Below, piece by piece: positions 9,918 through 19,225 of a stretch of 21,412 nt of DNA. Numbering within the stretch: position 1 is the first letter of the stretch; every line of letters begins with the position of its first letter. Under the pieces are notes generated by a model. That model saw only the letters and a list, made by a program, of their open reading frames with translations, had not been told where the DNA came from and searched no databases. Made by a program: the position numbers and the translations under genes. The stretch comes from Tubiluchus corallicola (Eukaryota; Priapulida; Priapulimorpha; Priapulimorphida; Tubiluchidae). The stretch is from NCBI GenBank assembly GCA_030141605.1, contig JAQGDQ010000999.1, positions 50,001 to 71,412 on the forward strand. The letters run 5' to 3'.

Positions 9918-10141
9918 ATTGGTAATACTATTGATTTGGATCGGTAGTTGAAAAAGTAATTGATGATTATAAAACGCATATTGATTAATTGGAGTAGGAC
10001 GGTTTACCAGGACGGTTATCCTCTGTCTAGCAATTTAGCAGCTAGTGCATTGAAATATAAAATGGCCCATTTAGGTCAGCACCAATAACTGAACTATGTT
10101 AACACAGCTTGTTTTTGTTGCATAATGTTCGCACCGATCTG

Positions 10142-10327
10142 TTAAACAGTATCTTCTTTGGAACTAGAATTGACTTGTGTTATAGTGGCTATGGGCGGCT
10201 GTTGTGGCTGGTAGGTCGGATGTGCCGGTTGTTTCTCTACATAGTAAGGCGGTTGGTGAGGTGTACCGTTGGGCGGGTACTGCATTGGCTGGCTCATCAT
10301 TCGCTTGCGTCGCTCCATTCTCTGTGC
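10142..10327 (-). CDS. Claudin-like gene exon 4: cytoplasmic tail with PPYY and EDTV
   Basis: Acceptor gtctctttttcag. 61 codons and a TAA stop (10144-10142). Starts AQRMERRKRMMSQPMQ, a basic juxtamembrane stretch, followed by a Pro/Gln/Tyr-rich part (HQPPYYVEKQ, TYQPQQPP) and the end NSSSKEDTV. The last four residues fit the class I PDZ ligand x-T-x-V. Confidence 0.9.
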   Translation of the reverse strand, partial: AQRMERRKRMMSQPMQYPPNGTPHQPPYYVEKQPAHPTYQPQQPPIATITQVNSSSKEDTV

Positions 10328-13300
10328 CTGAAAAAGAGACAGAGCTAATTAGGCAACGGCTTTCTGCACCAATCACAAGGAGCTGAAATGCTTGGTGGTT
10401 ATAGTTGATATACTGATGCATCAAAGGTTGCTGGTTCAAACCTACTTTCTTCCATTTACTCAATAATGTCAAGCAAGTATGTATTTAAAAGTTATTGCTA
10501 ATAAAGGCAAAAGTTGATTCCAGAGCATTTCCTGAAAATTTCGTTCTTATTAATACTTTGCTTTCTAGGTTTTTTAAGCCCTGATGTTGCGATTTTAAAT
10601 AAATCAAATCAGTACACATAAAGTCACCCTATTAAAATCACCACTGGCAGATTTTATTGCTGACGGGATAGGCGTGTAAGATTTTTAAGAGTGACGTGTG
10701 GTTATCATTGATGCCACTCGTAAATTTTTTTTACACGTTTTTTTCACGTTTTTGCACGGTTGTTTGTGTTATATTATTGCAGGAAAGGTAGATGCAGTAA
10801 ATGAACAGGAATTTGGAGGTTTTCTTGTGTTTCTTGTTTTTCCTTTTCCTTTTCTTTGCACGTCGTCGAGCTTGTTTTGGTCAATTGTTTTAGGTTAAAT
10901 ACATGTACATATCTGAATGTGGCTGTACTTACCTCTACTGGTTTAGTGGCTCCTTTTAGAGGGATATCCTTGATAATGAGACAAGGACAAATGAAGTGTT
11001 ATGACGAGTAGGCCCTGCATTCAAATGCTGGACGCCAAAGTGTATAAAAAAGTTTTTCCAGTATTATTGTTATTAACACCAGAAGCACTAGCCTAGGTCA
11101 GTTGACACCATTGCATATTGTACAATGTAAGTCATCATAATGTGCTGACATTGCAATAGTACATATGAATTTAAATCTGTGAACATAATTTGCAAATGTA
11201 AATCAGCAAACTCGTTTTGACGTCATATTTTACGAGCTAAAAGCTCGTGGTTTGATTTTTCTTGACTGTCAGCTCTCTGTCAGACCACCAGATAGCTTGA
11301 CTCAATGCAGGTTCTCGAGGCATTGCAAAATCTGCCATAGATGAGTCATTATACTTGTACCGTATAAATTGCTTCAATTTTAAATGAATCCAGTTAATTT
11401 TCTGATGTATCAGTAAATTTCAATAAACTCTGACTGATAATTAGTTTTATTTTTGTACAGGAATGAAAACTATGATTGTGTCAATTGATGCATGCCGATG
11501 CTTCTAGGTAGTAAACTTATCCACTCTAAGTATTAAACTTACAGTCAGCAAATTCACTCTAACATTTACCGACATCCACTATTTCCACTCCTAGTATTAA
11601 ACTTACAGTCAGCAAATTCACTCTAACATTTACTGACATTTACTATTCCCGCCTTTATTTAATTTAAGATTAATATCAATTTTCTGATATATCATTGGAC
11701 TTCCGAAAATGTGACTGCAAACTACTGAAGTTCACAGTTTAGCACAGTAGGCACTTTAAATAGTCTTGCACAAGAGAGAATTATCTAAACATTCTGCTTA
11801 CCTGTACCCAATAAAGGCCACCTGCTGCTAGTTCTGCCAGGCAGGCTATCACTGCCAACGCAAAAGACCATGAGAAATGATTGAAATGCGGACTTGGCAT
11901 CCAGTCTCGGTTGTCTCCTCGAACTCCAAATGTAACCACGGCAACTGCTGTAAATCCAACTGAAATACAAAACATTAATTAAGCATTAAAAATATTTGGC
12001 TTTGTATCTGTGGACTTGCATTCAATCAACTTTGTGCCCGTATGATGGTAGGCTATTCAAACGTTTTTTTCTTTAATATCTTGTTAAACTAAGAGAGCTT
12101 TAGTGCATTGTTTATACATTCATAAGAAATTTTAACATTTTTTATTAATTTCTATGACTTCAAAGTGTTGTCAACTTGGCAGCTTATTTTTGTAAAATGT
12201 GCATTGTGACTTCTAAAATTTCAATTTCTCAGCTGTCACGTCTTTGTCAATACTTGAGATGACAAACACACATGTTTTGTTTTTGCAAATCTGGCATAAA
12301 TTTCGTGCGTAAGCGAGGGCATTTTAATCTTAAGAAATGGAATGCATTAAACATTGCTCATTTAAAACATGTTGAAACTCATAATTCATTGTATAGAATA
12401 CGTTCTTGTGATGTTAAGCTTCTAGCATACTAAGGTATGAAGGCTCAAAGTTTGAAATGTCTGGAGCTAGGTTTTTACTAAAGGATATGGATGCATTGAC
12501 GGGGTTGCCAGGCTTCTTATTTGAAGAGAATTATTGTTTCTTTACATTTTGTTAGAAAAAAATCAGGTCTTATCAGTTTCTTCTAATTTCTACTTTACAA
12601 TGTGTTTTGATTATAATGCACCAACTCATTCATTTTTCGAATAAAAAAACCCTATATATTCTCGATTCACACTTTCTTTGCAATTAATCGTATTTTTCTG
12701 CACTATAGTTTGATCAGACCACAAGTAGTGGTGAGCATCGAACGTTCGAATTCGTTTCAAACGAGTTTTTTTAGTTAGAATTCGATTCTAACCTAAAATT
12801 ATAGATTCGAATAATTCAGCACTTCAGCCGCATATGTTCTTTATCATTAAAATGTCATGCAATTAGCACAATTTAGCTGCAAAATTTTTAACAAACTAAT
12901 AGCGGTTTTACCGCAGAACAAAATAAAGTGATATGCATGATCGTTGTAAGACCACTTTTTACTATTGGTTCGAAAATTTGTTCGAAAATCTTTCCAACTC
13001 GATTCAAGTTCGAAATACCGAAATTTGGTTTGATTGGAATTCGAAAGTCACAAATTCGATTAGATTTCTGGTAGAGAATGCTCACCCTTAAGCACAAGTT
13101 TATTAATAATGACTGGAATGGTTTAAGCTGCCTTTTGTTAGGTTCCCGCAAATACAATACTATAACTGAGGGACTGACGCATATGTAACTGTTGTTAAAT
13201 CCTTATATTAGTTTTTGTTGCAAGTCGAGTTGACCCAACGACGGACTGATGTTGAGTAAAGAATCACTTTTATTGGCTATGGAAAAAAACAGTAGCGGTT

Positions 13301-16300
13301 GATTTAAATAAAATCAAAAATGTGCATCCATGTTATTCTAGGAAATTCAACTGTAATTCGGTTAGTTATCTGAAACTGTGCTGAGTGAATAAAGATGATT
13401 AAAAATTAACCACTGGGGGGGGGGGGGGGCAAGCCAGCCCAACTCAGTGCCAGTCCCAAGCCTGGATAAATAGGGAGGGTTAGGGTCAGGAAGGGCATCC
13501 TCCTGTAAAAACTGTGCCAAAACCTTCTATGAATGAGTCGGTGAGACTTAAAGGTAAAGTCCACAAAGAAGTGGTCAGACCCGCTCTAATATATGGGCTG
13601 GAAGCAGCTTCTCTAAAGAAGACCGAAGAGAAGGAAATGGGTGGGGTGGAGATGAGGATGTTGAGCTGGATGGTGGGAATAACAAGAAGAGATAAAATTA
13701 GAAATATTAATATCAGAGGAACAGTAAAAGTAGTGGAAGCCTCGCAAGATTGCGATTGTATGGACACCTGAAAAGAAGAGTCGGTGAAGATCATGTGGGA
13801 AGGGAAGACATAATTGAAGAGATGGTCAACAACAGGAATGCGTGGAGAAGACTCATTCACAATGGCGACCCCGCATAGGGAAAAGTTGGGAAGAAGAAGA
13901 AGAATAAAGATGATTAAAAATTGATTATTGTATCTGTGTGTTAAGCCGTGAAGCGTGGTAAGTTTCTATTAAAAAAATGTTTATCTCAAATTACATGTCG
14001 GATTAAGTGTTGCTTACATGATGTCCAGAGGCAGATGGCTTGTGCCTTGAAGAATAAGATGTGTCTATCACGAAAGCATTGCAGAAGAATGGCTACGCTC
14101 AATGCTGTTGCTGCTATTATTGTCATGAAACCAAATGTCATGAACACTTGAACAAACACGAACCAACCTGCAATGAAACCAAATGTCATGAACACTTGAA
14201 CAAACACGAACCAACCTGCAATGAAAACTAAGAAATTAAAACTCGAAACCAAAAACACGCCGCAGTTAAATTTTCGAAGCAAAATTTGACTAAAATGGAA
14301 GGAATATGAAACAATCGGAAGTAGGATCTAGCAGGTTAAGCTCACGGTTATTAAATTTTCACAGCAACATCCGATCTAAGATGGAAGCAATGTGAACCTG
14401 TACTTAAGTTATAAGTTTATTTATTTCCACTCTGTATCTAACAGTTTTAATAAAAATACAGATAATTTCACTGCAGTAAATATAAATATAAATGCAATAT
14501 TATACAGAAATTACAGAAGAGATTCTTATGCAGCATATACATTTGCAAATTACATTACAGAGTAATTTTGATGCATACAGTTTGAGCCTAAAAGCATAGC
14601 TTGACAGGCCAAACTGTACGTGGAAATCTTAAAGAAGTGACTAATAATTGAAATAATTATAATATATACATAAATGTGGGGGAGTAGTGAATGAAAGATG
14701 AAATGAAGCGAGAACTAAGAAAAACTGTGATCAGGATTATAAAGTGTTCAGTAACCTGTTGAGCATAGTCACGTTTTATTAATATTACTGTGGAAAAAGA
14801 ATGCAGGTGATTACTATTATCAAACTGTGTTACTCTCAATACTTTTGAAATATTTCTTTTTTTTCTGACGGTTTGAATAGCACTTGAACCACTGACCTTC
14901 GGATTACGGATCCTGTGCTGTTATCACTAACACTATGCACAGGCCTTTATAATGACATTTTCACTATCATTTTTGTTTAGCAAGGCTACGTTTCAAATTT
15001 AACTGTTGTAATTAGTAATTACTTATTAGGACTAATTAACTCACTAGAGTTTGTTGCATGGTCGCCATTTTAATTTACTGATTCAATACATGTGAGTTAA
15101 TAATACTAGATAAAGCAACAAAATGAACTTTCTAGCTACAGAAAGCTCTGTAAGGAAGTTTTGTTTGGAAACACGGTCCTCACAGCGTGTTTTTGCTACA
15201 GTTAGTTGATTCAGTCAGCAACTTGTAATCGAATTTTCTTATAATGGGGGCAGCTTCCTGGGTGGAATGCTAATTTCTTGCTTATTAACTGCTGTCAAAG
15301 TTCCTGCAGGTGTTAAACTTTAATCGGAAAAATTTCTGCTTCCAGTTTTTGCTTGCAAATCAGTGATTACACCTTGCAGGTTTGCTTCAAATCTTACCTG
15401 AGTATCTTTAGAAATTTATAAAATATTTAAAGAAAGTTTGGCTTACAGTCTGCCTGGCTTAACTCGTATGTGCATTTTATTTGTGCTAATATTTTTTGTT
15501 TTTGGTATTTCATTTAAGAAACCTTAAATTTTTTTTATAAGTATTAAATATTTATTATTATTTTCCTGAACGCTAATAAATCGAAACAGCTGCTCGAGCC
15601 TACATACATCTTGCACTAAGATTTTATTAGTGCATAAACTATGCCAGCTGCATCACTGTGTTATAGTTTAACACTAGCAGTAATCTTCATTAAGCAATAG
15701 GCCCAATTAGAAATTAAGAGTTAATTGACTATACTACAGTGGTGCTGCAATGGCTGTATATTAAAAGCCAGATGCAAGTACTTGTTTAAAAGATTTAGGT
15801 GCATCCATTGCCTCCACGGAACACTGAACTGCTTTTTCTGTGTTTTGCTGTTTGTTGCTATTTTATAAGTTAACTTGTATAATAGTGTATAGCTTTTTGG
15901 CACATTTTGTGGAGGTCTATTATTGGTCATAAGCTGCTTAATCTTTTTTATACAGTTTGTAAAATATATTGTCATATCAGTCCTAATACCCTCATACTAA
16001 ATTATGTTGTTGTTATAAGTCCCGTATTTAGTGTAAAAGGTGATAAATAAATGACTTCCTTAGTTACTATTATGTTTAAGCATGGTAGATTTCCACATAC
16101 CAAGATTGTTGAGTAGTTTTACTAATTCCACCTGTGCAATTTTCAAGTGTATATTACTGTCCTTTAATTAGCAAGTGGACTCACACTTTTGAGTGGGATG
16201 GTGTTTACAAATACAAACAAACAATAGAATCCCACCGTAACACCGCTATCTCTTTTATTTGGTTAATTTGACTTCACCAACGTTTTTTTTTACCTATACT

Positions 16301-18915
16301 GTTTCTTTTTGTTTCAATAATATTGTATGTTGATGTATTGTATATGTATTACTGGAGTGAAATAAATGGATTGATTGATTGATCTACGCAGTTTTGTTGT
16401 TTATGACAAACGAATTCTTCTTGCTTCATTAAAATGCTGCTATTTCAAATTATATTATTTGTTACTATAACTTATTTATTGCTTGAAAACCCAATTCCTA
16501 GATTTTCTGAAATTGGGTTAGTTGATCCAAGCTGTAGGCCTCTTTATTAATATAAAAATGCAGAGTTCAATTTAAATGCAATCAATTTTTGTATAGCTTT
16601 TCTCATCTTTATAAAACCTGTTTACCTTTCTGCCTTACAGGTAACCTTTCCCATACACCCTGCTACAGTTAATGACCCTTTTATTGCTGACAAAGCATTC
16701 GTCAATCAGGACAAAGATATAGCCTAGCAAAGGGTTAAACAGTCTGTGTACAGTCAACAACTCAGTTGTGTACATGCATTTGATGAGGGGAGGATGAATT
16801 AATTAGGCAGGTCATGTATGTTTAGTAGCTGGGGATTTGGTTCCTCTAGCAACTTCAGCAAAATGTTCTCTGAAAGTGTCTGCATGTTTGCAAGCAAAAT
16901 TAATGCGTTTTGTAAAAAAGCCATTTATGACTTAGTTAAAATGACAACCTCAAAATAAGTTGTTTTGTCATAATCAAGTTACCACAAAACACTGTTTGAC
17001 ATAATTGCATAACGTTTGCTTTTGGACCTTTCCTATTCCACAGTACTATATTAGTTCCTAAAATAAACATTACGAGCGGAGTGTCATTATCTTAGTAAAT
17101 TATGATGATAGTTTAGTTTGTAATTTTTTGTAAATCACAACTGCTAGTGTGATTGATAAGCATGACGTTAAGAATCACGATGAAGCTAGAAAATTTGAAA
17201 GATCCTTCTAGTTCTTTCCTTACTATTTAACAGATGTCATTGAATACTGTACTGCAATAATGTTTAAAACGCTAGTATTGCCATCTACTGAAATTATTAG
17301 CAAACTAACAGAGGCTACGCTACACTGTTACTACGCTACTATGTTTTAATACTGTTTTAACTGCATTTCATGCGTACAGAAATGTGGCATCTGGTAAAAT
17401 AGACTAAAATACCACTTTCTTGCCATCAATTTTTGCCATAATTAAAGTACAGAACACCTGAGAAACTCATCACTGCTACTTTAATTTATTTATGATTCTC
17501 AACATAAATATGGCAAATAAAAATGTTACTATACTATAATAGTAATAATAATCTTTTTATTTATCTTGCAAACACGCATAGTTATAATACAATTAATTTG
17601 GAAACAAAAATGTGAAGAAAGGGCGGCGAAAGACCAATTGGTCATGTAGTCAGCTGCCCTATGGTTAGTCATGAATATTTTTATAGGCACTATGCTACAG
17701 TGTATTAGTGTTAGTACTGCTTATAATAAAAATTTAATTGTTACGAATGACATTAAATTGATATGCTTATAACGTGTTAATACAATTCATACACAGTAAT
17801 AATAAGTGCATAATAAAAAAAAATCAAACAAGAACTGAAAATAAAAATCTGACAATGTAAACATAAGAACAATGGCAACTGAAATATATAGGTTTTACAA
17901 GTCAAATGTAGACACAGGAAAGTTCAAATGTGACTTAGGTAAGTCAAATGTAGACATAGGAATTTCGAATGTGTTTTGGTAACTCAAATGTGACTTAGGT
18001 AAGTCAAATGTAGACATAGGAATTTCGAATGTGTTTTGGTAACTCAAATGTGACTTAGGTAAGTGAAATGTAGATGCGGTACTTTGAATAAATCGGTAAT
18101 TAAGTTATTTAAGCGCAAATTAGAAAAAGATAAACCAAAGATAGTGCATCTATTAGTAGGCCTATAACGTTATTTTAACTTAAGAGCAATTATTAAATTG
18201 AAATTAAAGAAGATTAAATTTAACATCCTTAAGCTTTACCGCCTATCCACATTTGAGATACCAATGTCGCATTTGACTTGACACGTGTCTACATTTGACT
18301 TACCAAAAGCGCTCAAGATGTGTTGAAAACCATTGTTAACACATTTGAACTACCTAAGTCTACATTTGAGTTACCAAGACACATTTGAATTACCTAAATC
18401 TGCATTTGAGTTACCAAGACACATTTGAATTACCTAAATCTACATTTGAGTTAACGTAGGTCTACATTTGACATGTAAAACCTATACTTTATAACACAAG
18501 CATAATTCTTAGACATAAGCAAGCGAATGTATAATGTATAATGACAAGTTTAATGGAGTCATTACACTTTTTGATGATCAGAGCGATTTTTGATGATCTG
18601 AGGTAAAATGAATAGGCAGATAGTTAACTCACCTGGTTCTAAATATTCTCTAATGATGCGCATATCTCGATGAAATATCCATCTACAGCCCGTGAATATC
18701 CTATCATACTGATACTTGGGATGTCTGTAGCCATCAAAGCAAACTTCCCAGAGTCCAATTTTGATGAACTGATTGGGTGTCCTTTTGTCTTTCTCCAGCC
18801 AATTTGGGCTGCAGAATGAGATAAATATTAAAGCACAGGAGAAGAACACCAGACCACTTCCTAGCAAGATGAAGAGAGGCAGAGGTCTTTCGTCTTCCCG
18901 ATGGTTTCGCGCCAT
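10142..18915 (-). CDS. Claudin/PMP22-superfamily four-transmembrane protein with PPxY and PDZ-binding tail
   Basis: Four exons on the minus strand: 18915-18633, 14167-14018, 11959-11802 and 10327-10142, total 258 residues. Membrane segments lie near residues 12-34, 96-122, 138-157 and 173-196. The first extracellular loop carries W39...GLW(54-56)..C59 and a later C77, the claudin/PMP22/EMP signature. The cytoplasmic tail (198-258) is rich in Pro and Gln, with PPYY at 223-226 (PPxY, a WW-domain ligand) and a C-terminal EDTV, a class I PDZ ligand. The product is probably a cell-contact membrane protein held by PDZ scaffolds; this is family-based inference. The start ATG has a strong context (aagATGg). 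All junctions are GT-AG and in phase. A 48-bp duplication affects the exon 2 acceptor. Confidence 0.9.
11218..11248. promoter_or_regulatory. CRE consensus next to a perfect 7-bp hairpin
   Basis: TGACGTCA at 11218-11225 is followed by ACGAGCT-aaa-AGCTCGT at 11232-11248, a perfect inverted repeat with a 3-base loop. The CRE core is the same as that at 2682. The pair may be a regulatory site or the end of an unrecognised repeat. Confidence 0.3.
11521..11648. repeat. Tandem duplication, 64-bp period, two copies
   Basis: The block agtattaaacttacagtcag at 11529 recurs at 11593 with the following caaattcactctaacattta unchanged. Copies are more than 90% identical by eye. The array lies in claudin-like intron 3, about 150 bp past the exon 3 donor. 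Confidence 0.93.
11802..11959 (-). CDS. Claudin-like gene exon 3: TM3 end, second loop, TM4
   Basis: Acceptor ttgtatttcag, donor gtaagc. Completes Phe145 and encodes residues 146-197: GFTAVAVVTFGVRG, DNRDWMPSPHFNHFSWSFAL, then AVIACLAELAAGGLYWVQ. The short second extracellular loop followed by a Gly/Ala-rich TM4 is typical of claudin-like proteins. Ends phase 0. Confidence 0.92.
11960..12725 (-). other. Claudin-like intron 2, part next to exon 3: no feature seen
   Basis: AT-rich sequence between the exon 3 acceptor and the hAT-like element. Nothing beyond the acceptor itself could be supported. Confidence 0.5.
12726..13090. mobile_element. Second non-autonomous hAT-like element (365 bp), TTCGAA-rich
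   Basis: The ends are inverted: tagtggtgagcat at 12726-12738 and, on the complement of 13078-13090, taagggtgagcat. It is flanked by accacaag (12718-12725) and agcacaag (13091-13098), an 8-bp duplication with one mismatch. The interior is rich in TTCGAA and GAATTCGA motifs. The ends differ from those of the element at 173-666, so it is a different family. No transposase frame is present. Confidence 0.78.
13408..13901 (+). mobile_element. RTE-type LINE, internally shortened, with ~20-bp target duplication
   Basis: A direct repeat of 20-21 bp flanks the element (13387-13407 and 13902-13922; core ataaagatgattaaaaatt). The 5' part has a 15-base G run and a conserved segment (tcaggaagggcatcc, aaaaactgtgccaaaacc). 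This runs into the C-terminal end of a reverse transcriptase: RPALIYGLEAASLKK, EMRMLSWMVGITRRDKI, IRGTVKVVEAS. A frame change near 13750 leads to LYGHLKRR, then WRRLIHNGDPA, a stop and a GAA/AAG tail. Nearly all of the polymerase is missing, so it cannot move itself. It lies in intron 2 of the claudin-like gene on the opposite strand. Confidence 0.9.
13520..13877 (+). pseudogene. Reverse transcriptase C-terminal remnant with frameshift
   Basis: An open frame from about 13520 stops at 13769-13771, shortly after VKVVEAS. The family sequence resumes in another frame (RLRLYGHLKRRVGEDHVG) and ends ...RRLIHNGDPA at 13875-13877. One frameshift thus splits the remnant. It lacks the catalytic FADD-type motif and the endonuclease. 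It is a relic, not a host gene. Confidence 0.85.
14018..14167 (-). CDS. Claudin-like gene exon 2: TM2 and start of TM3
   Basis: From the proximal acceptor it completes Gly95 and reads WFVFVQVFMTFGFMTIIAAT, ALSVAILLQCFRDRHILFF, then KAQAICLWTS, ending phase 1 at donor gtaagc. The distal acceptor 48 bp upstream on the minus strand (exon start 14215) would add 16 residues, an exact repeat of the TM2 start. The shorter form gives a normal TM2 length for the family, so it is the one given here. Confidence 0.85.
14123..14226 (-). repeat. 48-bp tandem duplication across the exon 2 acceptor
   Basis: The 48 bases 14123-14170 and 14171-14218 are identical apart from the junction. The hexamer atgaaa marks each boundary (14125, 14173, 14221), which points to microhomology-driven duplication. 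Each copy holds a complete tgcag acceptor (minus strand) and the first codons of exon 2. The length is divisible by three, so both acceptors keep the frame. Confidence 0.95.
14227..16240 (-). other. Claudin-like intron 1, left part, with a tRNA-Thr-like SINE remnant at 14880-14945 (-)
   Basis: On the minus strand 14945-14880 reads like a worn tRNA: AGTGTTAGTGATAA (A-box region), CAGGATCCGTAATCCGAAGG (anticodon arm resembling a Thr tRNA with CGT), then a B-box-like GGTTCAAGTGC at 14880-14890. The arm pairing is imperfect, so it is read as a SINE remnant. The rest of the stretch shows no gene; the open frame at 15721-15975 has no family resemblance. Confidence 0.5.
16241..16383 (+). mobile_element. 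LINE 3' tail, second copy
   Basis: Matches 8161-8290 almost base for base (tcttttatttggttaatttg, ttcaataatattgtatgttg, ctggagtgaaataaat), ending in three TTGA units rather than eleven. It is a 5'-truncated insertion of the same LINE family in the same orientation. Confidence 0.75.
16384..17544. other. Claudin-like intron 1, middle: one weak candidate exon, otherwise featureless
   Basis: The only notable point is a short + strand frame behind a good acceptor at 16641-16727, discussed under findings. The remainder is AT-rich with no repeat I can align within the window. Confidence 0.45.
17545..17665 (-). mobile_element. Probable LINE 3' end, minus strand
   Basis: On the minus strand a moderately GC-rich block (agggcagctgactacatgac, then ggtctttcgccgccctttct) runs into TTGCAAGATAAATAAAAAGA and a short ATT-rich tail. 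A unique block followed by AATAAA and a simple tail suggests a retrotransposon 3' end. There is no second copy in the window to confirm it. Confidence 0.4.
17887..18486. mobile_element. Fold-back MITE, copy 2 (600 bp, opposite orientation)
   Basis: Same element as 4475-5087, inverted. It begins tataggttttacaagtcaaa and ends with the complement, tgtaaaacctata. The left arm contains two identical 60-bp units (17941-18000 and 18001-18060). The right arm has a roughly 42-bp unit repeated (tgagttaccaagacacattt). The core motif taaatttaacatccttaag is the complement of the core in copy 1. It ends about 150 bp before the exon 1 donor of the claudin-like gene. Confidence 0.87.
18633..18915 (-). CDS. 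Claudin-like gene exon 1: start, TM1 and first extracellular loop
   Basis: Encodes residues 1-94 plus one base. It starts MARNHREDERPLPLFILLGS, crosses the membrane, then carries SPNWLEKDKRTPN, KIGLWEVCFDGYRH and FTGCRWIFHRD. The GLW..C motif and second Cys are in this exon. It ends EYLEPG across donor gtgagt (18632-18627), phase 1. Confidence 0.92.
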
Positions 18916-19225
18916 CTTTGTTCGTGTAAAAAGTTCCTCTTGTCTCAGATTCTTTTATCTGTCACACACTCGCTTCTGAAAGGTGTGGTAGTCACTGCTG
19001 TATTCGCTGTTCATTGCCTCACACGACAGTTGGCGTTGGTAACGTTCGTTTTCTGTTGTTCGCTGTATCTGCGTCCAAATACTGCTGATGCACCTGAGCG
19101 TGGAGGAGCGCGCCATCATTTTCACCTGCATAGGGGTGTGTCGTGTGCGATGCGCTGCTTTGTAGCTTCTGCATCTGATGTTAACGTTTGATGCTGTAGC
19201 AACGATGCGCGATACACGGGGGGCT
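18916..19225 (-). promoter_or_regulatory. CpG-rich upstream region, likely promoter of the claudin-like gene
   Basis: About 25 CpG dinucleotides fall in roughly 320 bp, far more than in the surrounding AT-rich DNA. The region ends at the start codon, whose context (caaagATGGCGCG on the minus strand) resembles the AAGATGGCG core often seen at YY1-bound start regions. There is no clear TATA box. The transcription start itself cannot be placed from sequence. Confidence 0.5.

Larger units (their letters stand above)
10328..11801 (-). other. Claudin-like intron 3: SINE remnant, hairpin and 64-bp duplication
   Basis: Apart from the entries listed separately, this intron holds a worn tRNA-like piece on the plus strand at about 10385-10445 with a B-box-like GGTTCAAACC (10433-10442). 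The plus-strand open frame at 10698-10898 follows a good acceptor but shows no family resemblance. Confidence 0.45.

Noticed and set aside
10109-10386. Two + strand open frames
   Set aside because: They are the reverse of claudin-like exon 4, which has clean splice sites, phases and tail motifs.
13486-13860. 124-codon minus-strand open frame
   Set aside because: It is the antisense of the RTE reverse transcriptase remnant.
18773-19191. Two + strand open frames at the claudin-like 5' end
   Set aside because: They are opposite exon 1 and the CpG-rich upstream region; no signature or context.
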